A stretch of 64,000 nucleotides of DNA, taken from Pedobacter sp. MC2016-14. GTDB taxonomy: Bacteria > Bacteroidota > Bacteroidia > Sphingobacteriales > Sphingobacteriaceae. Position 1 is the stretch's first letter. Each line of letters opens with the position of its first letter. The stretch spans positions 124,001 through 188,000 of the forward strand of contig NZ_JAJMPA010000002.1 of assembly GCF_020991475.1 (NCBI RefSeq), in the 5' to 3' direction. Below are positions 46,301 to 54,745 of the stretch, in pieces. The notes under the pieces were generated by a model. The model made no database searches and was not told the origin of the DNA. It was given only the letters and a program-made list of their open reading frames with translations. A program made the translations under genes and the position numbers.

Positions 46301-46860
46301 ATCCACAGGTAAAATTGGCTGATGGCACACTAACATCTGCACCAAATGCAACACTACCCGGTGATATTATTTATAATGGCAGCACGCAAGCCCCATGGAC
46401 GGCAGGTTTAAGTAATAACTTTAGATATAAAAGTTTAGAGTTGAGTGTAAACATGATCTATAATGGTGGTCATGTGATGCGCGACCCCCGCAACCCGTTA
46501 AGTACCACACAGCTGGGCTTTTTAGATCGTTGGAAAACTGCAGGTGATGAAAATAGAACTGATATCCCGAGATATGTTGGTGATAGTGAGGCTGCTGGCG
46601 AACGGAATAATGATTATTTCTCTAGCGGTAGTCAAAGGTTTATGAGTGCTTCCTATGTCAAAATCAGGGACATTACCTTAGGTTATGGCCTTCCACAATC
46701 TGCTGTTACTAAGCTACGGTTGCAGGCAATAAACTTCCGGGTTCAGCTCTCTAATTTATTACTCTGGACGGCTAATGACCTGAACTATGATCCTGAGGCC
46801 AGTGGTATTACCAGAGCAGCACAAGGTACCTTAACCCTTGGTGCCCATATTACCTTTTAA
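43309..46860 (+). CDS. SusC/RagA TonB-linked outer-membrane protein with STN domain, locus E
   Basis: The 1183-residue protein has an unusually long signal region (MYKIYTG...LLIMRLTTVLLIACLMQV, to about 44, STFAQ). Then come an STN domain (about 45-118), CarboxypepD_reg-like domain (about 135-210), plug (about 225-345, VLKDATAASIWGAKAANGVI) and the barrel ending GTLTLGAHITF. The start is supported by 25 bases around the ATG being identical to the start of the SusC gene at 57665. An internal ATG at residue 23 would give a more ordinary signal. The STN domain couples it to FecR. SusD follows after 22 bases. Confidence 0.95.
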   Translation: MYKIYTGNTYALKSVYSKLLLIMRLTTVLLIACLMQVKASTFAQQITLDRKNAPLESILKEIRTQSGYDFFYDGKILPKGKVVDINVKNAGINVVMKSVLSGLPLTYTIEGKIVSIKKVEQPSFLERVISKLENIIVRGRIVDENGKPMPGASIFVKESTIRATSNENGEFQLDDVDENTTILIAFVGYQPIERKAVRNMGIIKMLPANTDLKEVSISFNTGYEQVARERSAGSFAKPDLNVMKNRSTSTNILDRLEGLIPGLSSGRSDVVAEGQRGGLVIRGSSSINLSTTPLVVVDGIEVPNIQAVNMQDVEDITVLKDATAASIWGAKAANGVIVITTKRGKSSSKLTIDYDGYYGFQGRPNRQYLPVLNSAQFITAQREIFPEYAAANSYASVEASGVIPPHLQILYDALPSRNKITQAQANFKLDSLASIDNRGQINDIFIRNAATLNQTLSISGGSEVHSFYGSVNHIGVRNNVTGSQDNQYKTNIRNDFKFGNRVTAFVNADLTNLIQKNTGTEDITPDAGFLPYQLFKDANGNPLVVNYMAPVTVIGYSDARRADFQARSRINLDYSPVLELDRRRENINNLSARMVAGGKVNILDNLYFQGTYGYNVVSNTGRTVLDDRNYIVRDDIMRYTQAPTLASVPIYNLPFDGGRLDTENSVTKSWTLRNQLFFNKDWDKHQLTVMAGQEATHIQEVTNGATYYGWDDQLQISRPIDVKKLADGINGVAGATGNYIVNNVRGGEQPVARTTSYYANMGYTYARKYTLNASWRIDESNLFGFDKSAQNRPVYSFGGKWALRNESFMEPLSWLDRLDVRLTYGITGNAPAPGEAASFDILEGESNPNYVTGAGIILTTPANNKLTWESTKVYNAGIDFSVFNGRLNATVDLYLKKTTDLIGQLFTSPLTGYSSVTGNFGDLENKGVDLQLSSVNLRTENFQWGSNLVLGYNKNKITKLNLNPATTGDGLVAATYLVGYPMFVSHAYNYAGLNASGDPQVKLADGTLTSAPNATLPGDIIYNGSTQAPWTAGLSNNFRYKSLELSVNMIYNGGHVMRDPRNPLSTTQLGFLDRWKTAGDENRTDIPRYVGDSEAAGERNNDYFSSGSQRFMSASYVKIRDITLGYGLPQSAVTKLRLQAINFRVQLSNLLLWTANDLNYDPEASGITRAAQGTLTLGAHITF

Positions 46861-46882
46861 TAATTAAAGAAAACTGACAGAC

Positions 46883-48340
46883 ATGAAGATTTTAAAGCAA
46901 TATATTTTTAGCCTAACACTACTGGCATTGTTGATAATGCAGGTTTCGTGTAAGAAAAGTTTTTTGGAGATAGAGCCAAAAGGTTCGTTAATTGCCAGGG
47001 AAACTAAAGATTACGAACAAATTTTAAATGCCTCCTACCTTGCATCCACATTTACTGCCAGCATTTATATGGGAGATGAGGTTGCTGCTCAGCAAGAATA
47101 TTTTAGTGGTGCTTCCTTACGGGTACAGCGACTGTTTAAATATGAAGACAGGGTTTATCAGGCAGACGAACTCCCTAATGAGATAACTGAAGAGGCGGGT
47201 TATATCCGTAGGCTTTACCTGTATAATAAAATCATCAATGAGGTGATGGATTCCAAAGAAGGAACTGAGCAACAAAAAAATGGCATTCTGGCTGAAGCTA
47301 AAGCGGGGCGGGCAATTTGCAATTTCATGTTTTTAAGCGATTTCTCTACTCCATATAATGCCGCTACCGCGGCAATAGATTTGGGAATACCTGAACTTAC
47401 AAAAGCGGATGTAACATTAACCAACTTTTCCAGATTAACGCAAAAGGAGAACTATGAATTAATTATTAAAGATTTAACTGAGGCGATTCCTAACCTTGGA
47501 CCGCTGGTGCACCGTAGAAAAATATCAAAACTGGCGGCCTATTTTTACCTTGCCCGCATACATATGGCCATGGGTAATTATGGTGCAGCGACAACGGAAC
47601 TTGATGCCGCGTTTTTGGAAAGGTCTAAGGCAAACATCCCTTTGGCTATTTATGACTACAACTTGGTCCTTGATCCCAATGGGGTTGGAACCTGGTTTCC
47701 AAGTAATGGATTTTACCTTTCAGGTATTCCACAGGCAGCAAACAATACCGAAACTATTTATAACATTGAGGCAAGCTCATTTCAATTTGGCTCGGCGAAT
47801 ACTTTTGTTTATAGTCCAGAAACTGCTCAATCCTTTTCCTCGACTGATAAAAGACCAGTATTATATGATCCCGTAGAATTTTTTGGCGCCAAAACTTTTC
47901 CTTTAGCAATGAGACGCCCTACCGTATTTTTTACTCCGATTGGGCCTTCACTTCCAGACTTGTATCTGATGCGTTCAGAATGTAGGGCACGTGCAAATGA
48001 CCTTAGCGGCGCTGTTGCAGATGTGCAAGTATTACGGGAAAAAAGGATGTCTGCCGCAGAAGCCACAGTGCCTGCTGCAACTGCCAGTAACCAGCAGGAG
48101 CTTGTAAAGTTCATTTTAAAGGAAAGAACCCGGGAATTTGCCTTTACAGGTTTACGTTGGTTGGACATGCGCCGTTTATCCGTAGATCCTATATATAAAA
48201 CTGAGGTCGATAGTCGTCATCAAATGTATAAGGATGATGGACAAATTGTAAACGAATACACACTAGATCCAAGACGCTTTGCTTTAAAATTCGGCGAGCG
48301 AATGCTTAACGAAAGTAAGGGATTGCAGGAAAACCTTTAA
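46883..48340 (+). CDS. RagB/SusD family lipoprotein, locus E
   Basis: The 485-residue lipoprotein has Cys23 (IMQVSCKKSFLEIEPKGS). Family marks are the FLEIEPKGSLIARETKDYEQILNASY opening, AEAKAGRAICNFMFLSDF, KLAAYFYLARIHMAMGNY and the LPDLYLMRSECRARANDL helix with FILKERTREFAFTGLRWLDMRR near the end. It forms the lid and binding surface for the SusC encoded 22 bases upstream. The sequence departs from the glycan-locus SusD at 27644, and the neighbouring genes are thioredoxin-fold proteins and a protease, not glycosidases. The ligand is unknown. Confidence 0.92.
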   Translation: MKILKQYIFSLTLLALLIMQVSCKKSFLEIEPKGSLIARETKDYEQILNASYLASTFTASIYMGDEVAAQQEYFSGASLRVQRLFKYEDRVYQADELPNEITEEAGYIRRLYLYNKIINEVMDSKEGTEQQKNGILAEAKAGRAICNFMFLSDFSTPYNAATAAIDLGIPELTKADVTLTNFSRLTQKENYELIIKDLTEAIPNLGPLVHRRKISKLAAYFYLARIHMAMGNYGAATTELDAAFLERSKANIPLAIYDYNLVLDPNGVGTWFPSNGFYLSGIPQAANNTETIYNIEASSFQFGSANTFVYSPETAQSFSSTDKRPVLYDPVEFFGAKTFPLAMRRPTVFFTPIGPSLPDLYLMRSECRARANDLSGAVADVQVLREKRMSAAEATVPAATASNQQELVKFILKERTREFAFTGLRWLDMRRLSVDPIYKTEVDSRHQMYKDDGQIVNEYTLDPRRFALKFGERMLNESKGLQENL

Positions 48341-48355
48341 TATAACCAATATCCA

Positions 48356-48383
48356 GTGAATTGCTGCCCTGGCAGCAATTCAC
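48356..48383 (+). other. Perfect intercistronic hairpin after SusD
   Basis: GTGAATTGCTGCC (48356-48368) and GGCAGCAATTCAC (48371-48383) are perfect reverse complements with two bases between. It starts 16 bases after the SusD stop and ends 23 bases before the next ATG (48407). There is no T run, so it is more likely to stabilise the SusCD message or reduce read-through than to be a full terminator. Confidence 0.6.
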
Positions 48384-48406
48384 TATCAACACACAAATAT
48401 ATATAT

Positions 48407-49489
48407 ATGAATAAATTAATTGTGATAGCAGTTGCTTTACTATTGCCTGCACTTTCAAATGCGCAAACAAATTACTGGATAAAAGGCAAAATACCTTCCA
48501 TAAATAAAGCTAAGCGTGCGGTAATGTCATATCCGCCAGATGATAAAGGAGGGGAATATAGGGCAGACACCGCAGAGATTAGAGAAGGTAAATTTGAATT
48601 TAAAGGAACAATTGGAAGGCCGCAACTGGCAGAATTGAATTTAATTATTCCCCTGCCTGCCGGCACTAAAGCACGACGGGCAGATAGTCAAGAAGGAGGT
48701 ATGAAGAATGTGGCGCTATTTTATTTAGATGGAAGTATTGATGTAACATTTGATACTGCCGGCATGGCTTCCTACATTGGCGGAGGCAAAGACCAAAAAG
48801 CATGGGAATATTATGCCAATGAGGCCTCAGTCAGGGCTAAAGCGCTTAATGGTGCTTCATCTGGAATGGAATTTTACGAAACGCTGGTTGGCGACATGGT
48901 TAAACATTTTCCAGATTCCTATATGAGTGTTGACCTAATGGATCTTTTTACGCAAAGTTCTATAAATCCTTCTTTAGTCGACCCTATGTACCATACATTA
49001 AGCAAAAGGATGCAAAAATCAGAAAAGGTTTTGGCCTGGCAGCCTAAATTAGAACAGGCAAAATTGGCTGTTTCTGGTACTCAATCCGCTCCGGAATTTA
49101 CTTTGAACGATACTGAAGGTAAACCTGTATCACTGGCTTCTTATAAGGGTGGATATGTACTGGTAGACTTTTGGGCTAGCTGGTGTGTGCCTTGCCGTGC
49201 TGAGAATCCAAATGTGGTAGCCGCATATGAAAAGTACAAAAGCAAAAACTTTAAAGTGCTTGGTGTCTCACTTGATGAGAAAAAAGATGCCTGGTTAAAG
49301 GCCATTGCGGAGGATAAACTACCATGGAAACAATTGTGTGATTTCAAAGCATCTAAAAGTGAAGTTACGCAGATGTACAACATCTCTTCCATTCCAGCAA
49401 ATGTACTCATAGATCCAAATGGGAAAATTGTAGGCAAAGATCTTAGGGGTAAGGCGCTCCATGATAAGCTTGCGGAATTAATTAAATAG
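48407..49489 (+). CDS. DUF4369/TlpA-like thioredoxin-fold protein (WCVPC)
   Basis: The protein has 360 residues from the ATG at 48407; an upstream in-frame GTG at 48356 lies in the hairpin and is rejected. Signal peptide to about residue 20 (PALSNAQ). N-terminal DUF4369-like beta domain (about 22-120), a helical linker, then a thioredoxin domain from about 225 with DFWASWCVPCRAENP (Cys260, Cys263) and SSIPANVLIDPNG with the cis-proline. It is the first of five thioredoxin-fold proteins in the locus. It resembles the protein at 62656-63786, which has the same two-domain layout. A periplasmic thiol-disulfide role is inferred. Confidence 0.88.
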   Translation: MNKLIVIAVALLLPALSNAQTNYWIKGKIPSINKAKRAVMSYPPDDKGGEYRADTAEIREGKFEFKGTIGRPQLAELNLIIPLPAGTKARRADSQEGGMKNVALFYLDGSIDVTFDTAGMASYIGGGKDQKAWEYYANEASVRAKALNGASSGMEFYETLVGDMVKHFPDSYMSVDLMDLFTQSSINPSLVDPMYHTLSKRMQKSEKVLAWQPKLEQAKLAVSGTQSAPEFTLNDTEGKPVSLASYKGGYVLVDFWASWCVPCRAENPNVVAAYEKYKSKNFKVLGVSLDEKKDAWLKAIAEDKLPWKQLCDFKASKSEVTQMYNISSIPANVLIDPNGKIVGKDLRGKALHDKLAELIK

Positions 49490-49511
49490 GTACCGATATA
49501 AAATTATTGAA

Positions 49512-50774
49512 ATGAAAAAAATAATATTATTTATGCTGATTTCCAGCTCAGCCTGGGCTCAGCAGCCTGCAAAGAAAGCCAAATATGGCATCGATCAATT
49601 TATGCTAATTGAAAAAGTTGAAGATCAGGAAAAAAAGTATAATGAAGTTCTTAAAGAACCGGCCAGTAATCTTACAGCTACTGCTATAAACGACCTACGC
49701 GCTGAACTTGCCTATCACTGGTTAGCAAAAGGGAATGTGGAACGTTACAGATTTTATAAAGCTACTAAGCCCAAGTTTAATTTTAGACAAGGTCTTTTTC
49801 TATCATATGCGGTTGAAAAGCTACTTGATGAAAAAATGCAATATGCTGATGCAGCACAAATTTCAAAAGAGCTGCTGGAAGATGGCGGCTATGATAGAAC
49901 TTCTGTTTTATTGGAGGTGAATGCTGCCGCCAATGCAAAGCTGGGTAATGTGGATGTAGCCAGGAAACTCATAGCCCAATCAACTGCGGATAAAGGAAGC
50001 GATGTAAGGTTAACTAAGTATTTCAAAGACGCACAATCCAATTATCTTAATCGCTATGCAATGGTAATGTTGGCAGCGGGGGATAATCAAAAAGCATTTG
50101 ATGTGTTAACTAAGGCCTTTAAAGAAGCCGATAGTAATCCATATATGATCTTTACTTTTAAAGAGGCTTACAAAAAAGTTAAAGGTACAGACAAAGGTTT
50201 TGAGCCTTATCTTAAATCACTGCAGGCTGAAGCTTATCAGAAATATTATAAAGAAGTTGAGAAATCGTACGTTGCTGTAGCACAACAGACACTTGATGGA
50301 ACTTTTCCCGATCCAAGTGATGGGACAAAATTGATAACCTCATTTCGTGCCACTAAGCCTGTTAAAGAGGTGAATATGAAAAATTTGGAAGGGAAAATAG
50401 TTAATCTTGGCGATTATAAAGGAAAGATATTAGCGATAGACTTTTGGACTACAGGATGTACACCATGTGTAGCAGCTTTTGCCGGATTTGAAAAGGTAGT
50501 TGCGGATTACAATAAGGAAGAATTTCAAATGTTTGTTGTAAATATCTTTGAGGATGACCGGACTGTAAAGGCATTTGCAGCTACAAAGCCCATCAAACTT
50601 GATGTTTTACAGGATGAAGAAAACAAGATGTATGATGTTAGGGCAACGCCTTCTAAAGTTGTTTTCGATCCAATGGGAAATATTAGATTCTTCGCAACAG
50701 GTTATGCAGGGTCTACAGATAGGGAATACTATAAGTTAAAGGCCATGGTGGAGATTATCAAAGCACGCATTTAA
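49512..50774 (+). CDS. TlpA-like thioredoxin-fold protein with unusual GCTPC motif
   Basis: The 420-residue protein has a signal peptide to about 17 (SSSAWAQ), a helical N-terminal region of about 250 residues (VEDQEKKYNEVL, LRAELAYHWLAKGNVERYRFY), and a thioredoxin domain from about 285. The active site reads DFWTTGCTPC (Cys316, Cys319): both Cys are kept, but the Trp normally before the first Cys is Gly. The next gene is its tandem paralogue with the same layout. A 22-base stretch in the signal-peptide DNA is identical between the two. Altered motifs usually shift redox potential; the substrate is unknown. Confidence 0.83.
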   Translation: MKKIILFMLISSSAWAQQPAKKAKYGIDQFMLIEKVEDQEKKYNEVLKEPASNLTATAINDLRAELAYHWLAKGNVERYRFYKATKPKFNFRQGLFLSYAVEKLLDEKMQYADAAQISKELLEDGGYDRTSVLLEVNAAANAKLGNVDVARKLIAQSTADKGSDVRLTKYFKDAQSNYLNRYAMVMLAAGDNQKAFDVLTKAFKEADSNPYMIFTFKEAYKKVKGTDKGFEPYLKSLQAEAYQKYYKEVEKSYVAVAQQTLDGTFPDPSDGTKLITSFRATKPVKEVNMKNLEGKIVNLGDYKGKILAIDFWTTGCTPCVAAFAGFEKVVADYNKEEFQMFVVNIFEDDRTVKAFAATKPIKLDVLQDEENKMYDVRATPSKVVFDPMGNIRFFATGYAGSTDREYYKLKAMVEIIKARI

Positions 50775-50783
50775 TAAAAGCAG

Positions 50784-52022
50784 ATGAAAAAACTAATCCT
50801 GTTGTTAATGCTGATTTCCAGCTCAGCCTACGCCCAGCAAGCAGCGCTAAAAATTGCTGCAAACCAATTTAAGGCCTTAGTTAAAGTGGAAGATGAAGAA
50901 AAGTTTTATAACGACTTAATCGCAAAAGGTCCTGCTGATCATGCTAAGCCAGATCAATATAATGAATACCGTGCTCAGCTTGCGGTAGACTGGTTGACTA
51001 AAGGAAACATTAAGAAATATAAATTCTACAAGAATACCAATCCTAAGTTTACGGCACTTCAGTTGTTTGATTTAAGTAACTTGCTGGAGTATTGGGTAGA
51101 CAATAATATAAATGTTGCTGAAGTAGAGCAGATTTCAAATCAAATTTTAGAAGAGTTAGAAAAAAAAGTACACGATGATACGTTCAACAGGGCCGGAATT
51201 TTACTTGAGGTTAACGCATTGGCAAATGCTAACTTAGGTAATATTGGCATAGCCATGAGGAATATTGAAAAGTCTGGCACAAATGCAATGTTTAGAGATA
51301 TTCCTTATTTCAGAAATTCCAAGGCAAACTACCTCTGCCGTTATGGAGCAATTCTTGCTGCAGCCGGCCAATATCAAAGGGCGTTAGACACATTGTCTAA
51401 CGCGGTTCGTAATGCCATTTCCACAAAGACTACAGTATCCACATTAAAAGAGGTATATCAAAAAGCTAAAGGCAATAGCTTGGACGTAGACATGTATATT
51501 GCTTCATTACAGAACGAAGCTTATAATAAGATTGCAAAGGAAGTGGAAAAGGCGTGGACCGCCGAGACCAAAAAAGTACCAGGCATTACGCTAACAGACA
51601 TGAATGGCAAGGCAGTTAAGTTATCCGAGTACAGGGGTAAAATAGTTGTGATAGATTTTTGGAGTACAGTTTGTAAACCTTGTGTTGCAGCGTTTCCTGC
51701 ATTTGAACGTATTGTCGACTTTTATAGAAATGAACCCTTCAAGTTTTTTGCAATCAATGAAGGTGAGCAACCTGATATTGTAAAGCCCTATATGGATAAA
51801 AAGGGCTACAAACTGGATGTCTTATTCGATAATGAGGAGGCCCTTTTCAAAGCATTAGGTGCGCTGGGAACACCTCAGAAATTTATCATTGATGCTAATG
51901 GAAATATCAATCAAACAGGAATAGGTTACACAGGATCGGACGATAAGGAGTTTTATAAGTTAAGGGCTATGATAGAACTGGCTAAGAGACATTCATCAGG
52001 TAAATCAGCAGCAATTAATTAA
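50784..52022 (+). CDS. TlpA-like thioredoxin-fold protein with unusual VCKPC motif
   Basis: The 412-residue protein has a signal peptide to about 18 (SSSAYAQ), a helical N-terminal region (VEDEEKFYNDLI, YRAQLAVDWLTKGNIKKYKFY), and a thioredoxin domain from about 265 with DFWSTVCKPCVAAFPAF (Cys297, Cys300). It is a tandem paralogue of the preceding gene, 9 bases away: the layout and many segments match, while the mature sequence has diverged. As there, the Trp before the first Cys is missing (Val). One extra Cys (NYLCRYG, about 185) lies in the helical region. Likely a partner of its neighbour; function inferred from fold only. Confidence 0.83.
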   Translation: MKKLILLLMLISSSAYAQQAALKIAANQFKALVKVEDEEKFYNDLIAKGPADHAKPDQYNEYRAQLAVDWLTKGNIKKYKFYKNTNPKFTALQLFDLSNLLEYWVDNNINVAEVEQISNQILEELEKKVHDDTFNRAGILLEVNALANANLGNIGIAMRNIEKSGTNAMFRDIPYFRNSKANYLCRYGAILAAAGQYQRALDTLSNAVRNAISTKTTVSTLKEVYQKAKGNSLDVDMYIASLQNEAYNKIAKEVEKAWTAETKKVPGITLTDMNGKAVKLSEYRGKIVVIDFWSTVCKPCVAAFPAFERIVDFYRNEPFKFFAINEGEQPDIVKPYMDKKGYKLDVLFDNEEALFKALGALGTPQKFIIDANGNINQTGIGYTGSDDKEFYKLRAMIELAKRHSSGKSAAIN

Positions 52023-52028
52023 ATAAAG

Positions 52029-53468
52029 ATGAAGAATTTAATGCTTGGGTTACTCGTTCTGTTTTGCCTTGGCTTTATAAATGGATATAGCCAGAGCAGG
52101 CAAGAAGCCAAAATGCTTGAAAAAATGATTGCCAATTGTGTTGAAAAGGCAATGGTAACAAGTGTTTATATTATTGAATGGGATACGCTGAAGAACAAGG
52201 TACAGGATGGTATTGAAGAAGCGAATGGTTTTACAGGTGTGGTCGTTTCTGCTGAAGGGCACATATTGACTGCCTCTCATGCGGCCATGCCCAATCAGGT
52301 TTACCAAATTTCGTTTCCTGATGGCAATAAACACATTGCTGTGGGCTTGGGCAGGATAGGTATTCAGGATAAGGAGACTGATTATGATATGGCAATGATT
52401 AAAATCCAAAAGCCTGGAAACTGGTCTTTCGCTAAGATTGCACCCAGTACTCAATTAAAGATAGATCAGCCTGTAATCAGTATTTCTTACCCAGGTGCAT
52501 TTTTTAAAGCATTGCCAAATGTACGTTATGGTAGAATATCAGACCTTGACTTAAGTGATGGCTTTATAGTGTCCTCTGCTAAAATGGAACCGGGCGACTC
52601 AGGTGGTCCTTTATTTGACCAGTATGGCCGTGTAGTAGGAATTCATAGCTGGATCAAGGAACCCGAAGATCAGAATTATGATATTCCTGTTGATCATTTT
52701 TTGAAGTACTGGACGGCGCTGAATATAGCAAAGGATTATACATCGTTTCCGGTAGCAGATGTTTTGCCTGCTACAGCCAATTCATTAACAGTAACAGTAG
52801 TACCCACACTTAAAGATGTAGCGACTATTTCAGCTAAGGGACTTAAAACTGTGGTGACGCTAATCAGTACACGTGAGAAGCAGCAAGTATCTATATTAGG
52901 AACGTTGATTGATTATGGCAATGCCAGATACATTGTCAGTAAAGCTTCGATGGTATTTGCTAATCCCTTGCTTAAAATTGGAGATAGAACTATCAGTGTT
53001 CAAGTTGTTAAACGAGATAGGGAAAGGGATTTGGTTTTGTTAAACGTTGCGGGGCATTTGAATAATGGCATTAAGATCAAAGCTAATGCTAAAAATCCTG
53101 TACTTAAAACATCAGATTTGGGAAAGATCCTGATCACTGCTTTACCAAAAGACTCTACAGGAGTAGGCGTACTAAGTGCTACCTATACCGATATTCCTCT
53201 GGTTTCCGAGGGATATGTAGAAAGCCAGCCTACTGTGCGGCACGTTTCTTTTGACTACCCTGGTGGAAAAAGCACCCGCTCGGACGGCTTCAAAGATGTA
53301 CTTGTCCACGATGCGGCTATTAAGGCGGCCGAATGTGGGAGTCCGGTATTTGATATTGCGGGAGATTTTTATGGAATTAACATTGCCAGGCGCAGCAGAA
53401 CCTCATGTATCTTGATACCTGTAGCCGCGCTCGCAAAATTTATAACAGAAAATATTAATAACTACTAA
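52029..53468 (+). CDS. Trypsin-like serine protease with degenerate second protease domain
   Basis: The 479-residue protein has a signal peptide to about 21 (FINGYSQ). The first domain (about 40-235) is an S1/HtrA-like protease with a full triad: His84 (TASHAAMP), Asp120 (TDYDMAMIKI) and Ser191 (PGDSGGPLFD). The second half (about 255-475) repeats the same order: IVSKASM where the His should be, Asp334 (RERDLVLLNV), and Cys436 in AECGSPVFD where the Ser should be. So the second copy has lost His and has Cys for Ser. There is no PDZ domain. It sits 6 bases after and 1 base before thioredoxin-fold genes. It probably cleaves proteins in the periplasm or at the surface. Confidence 0.85.
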   Translation: MKNLMLGLLVLFCLGFINGYSQSRQEAKMLEKMIANCVEKAMVTSVYIIEWDTLKNKVQDGIEEANGFTGVVVSAEGHILTASHAAMPNQVYQISFPDGNKHIAVGLGRIGIQDKETDYDMAMIKIQKPGNWSFAKIAPSTQLKIDQPVISISYPGAFFKALPNVRYGRISDLDLSDGFIVSSAKMEPGDSGGPLFDQYGRVVGIHSWIKEPEDQNYDIPVDHFLKYWTALNIAKDYTSFPVADVLPATANSLTVTVVPTLKDVATISAKGLKTVVTLISTREKQQVSILGTLIDYGNARYIVSKASMVFANPLLKIGDRTISVQVVKRDRERDLVLLNVAGHLNNGIKIKANAKNPVLKTSDLGKILITALPKDSTGVGVLSATYTDIPLVSEGYVESQPTVRHVSFDYPGGKSTRSDGFKDVLVHDAAIKAAECGSPVFDIAGDFYGINIARRSRTSCILIPVAALAKFITENINNY

Positions 53469-53469
53469 C

Positions 53470-54723
53470 ATGAAAAAAATATTTGTAGCAATTTTAGTTT
53501 TGTGCTCATTGAGCACGCTAGCTCAAAAAAAAGAAGATGAGCTTAAAAAGCTTCCTCCTGCTGAGCAGGCCAGAATGAAAAGATTAACTGCATTTCTAAA
53601 AGTTAAAGGAAATGAGAACATGGAGGTTTTACTTAAAACCATGATTACGGACTATCCTAATACCAATTTGGATATGGAGAGAAGCTTAATCTCGAGTGCA
53701 TATGCTGAAGATCCAAATTCAGCCAAAGTTCTTCAATATGTTAATGCCATGGAAGATCCTGTATTTAAGCTAAGGGCATTAACTATGGCGGTTGAGCTTA
53801 TGGCCGCAATTGACAATACTAAGGCATTAGCACTTGCAACAGAAAAACTAGAAGAAGCAAAGAAAATGAAAGGTAAGACTGCATTAAGCGAGCCTTTGAA
53901 AGTAGACCCTAAAGCTGCTTATGACGATTTTATTAATTTATATGGTAAACTACTTTTTAAAGCTGGTAAAAATGATGAGTCATATCAGTACACTTCGGAG
54001 GCTTATCACAGTACTAAAAATAGGGATACTGAACTTACTGAAAATTACGCCTTTCTTTCCAGTCTGAGGGGGGAGTATGAAGCAGCTTTACCTGTTCTGG
54101 CAAAGACAGTACAGGAAGGTAAGTTTGAGCAAAGATATATTGAAGAGGTTAGGAAAGGTTATGCTAAACTAAATCCAGGTAAGGATATTGATGCCTACAT
54201 TGCCGGCTTGAAGAGTGCTTTTATTGGACAGATCAAAAAAAATGTTTCCAAATTAATGGTCAATGAAGCGGCCCCAAATTTTACCGTAACAGATGTGAAC
54301 GGTAAAAAAGTTTCCCTGGCAGATTTTAAAGGCAAAACTATTGTATTGGATTTTTGGGCTACATGGTGTGGTCCATGTGTGGCGTCGTTTCCTGCTATGC
54401 AGATGGCTGCAAACCGCTATTCGAACGACCCCAATGTCAAATTTCTCTTTATTCATACCTGGGAGAACGTTGCAGATCCATTGACCGATGCTAAAAACTT
54501 TCTTGCCAAGCGCGACTATAAATTCGATTTATATATGGATACCGTAGATCCAGTTACTAAAGTACCGCCTGCCGCTAAGATATTTAAGATAGATGGCATA
54601 CCAGCAAAATTTATCATTGATGGTAATGGTAGGATACGGTTTAGCATCAGTGGTTTTGAGGGTAAAGATGAGGCTGCTGCAGAAGAAGTGGTGCAGATGG
54701 TGGAGTTGGCACGTCAGGGATAA
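53470..54723 (+). CDS. TlpA-like thioredoxin-fold protein (WCGPC), locus E
   Basis: The 417-residue protein has a signal peptide to about 19 (SLSTLAQ), a helical middle region (about 30-255) and a thioredoxin domain from about 262 with DFWATWCGPC (Cys300, Cys303) and DGIPAKFIIDGNG. Its start codon is 1 base after the protease stop, implying translational coupling. It is the closest relative in the window of the protein at 2022-3209, sharing KLNPGKD, VKFLFIHTWE and DGIPAKF with the same spacing. This links locus E to the minus-strand locus A. A thiol-disulfide role is inferred. Confidence 0.87.
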   Translation: MKKIFVAILVLCSLSTLAQKKEDELKKLPPAEQARMKRLTAFLKVKGNENMEVLLKTMITDYPNTNLDMERSLISSAYAEDPNSAKVLQYVNAMEDPVFKLRALTMAVELMAAIDNTKALALATEKLEEAKKMKGKTALSEPLKVDPKAAYDDFINLYGKLLFKAGKNDESYQYTSEAYHSTKNRDTELTENYAFLSSLRGEYEAALPVLAKTVQEGKFEQRYIEEVRKGYAKLNPGKDIDAYIAGLKSAFIGQIKKNVSKLMVNEAAPNFTVTDVNGKKVSLADFKGKTIVLDFWATWCGPCVASFPAMQMAANRYSNDPNVKFLFIHTWENVADPLTDAKNFLAKRDYKFDLYMDTVDPVTKVPPAAKIFKIDGIPAKFIIDGNGRIRFSISGFEGKDEAAAEEVVQMVELARQG

Positions 54724-54745
54724 AATAAAGAAACACAACAAAATT

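Noticed and set aside
47496..47876. Plus-strand open frame of 126 codons in another phase
   Set aside because: Fully inside the SusD gene at 46883-48340, whose motifs run unbroken through this region.
52050..52454. Minus-strand open frame of 134 codons
   Set aside because: It lies opposite the first protease domain, where catalytic His84 and Asp120 are encoded. No start signal or family features.
54593..54745. Longer start for the DsbD-alpha/TlpA gene
   Set aside because: The extension is out of phase within the preceding thioredoxin-fold gene, and the ATG at 54746 begins a clean signal peptide.
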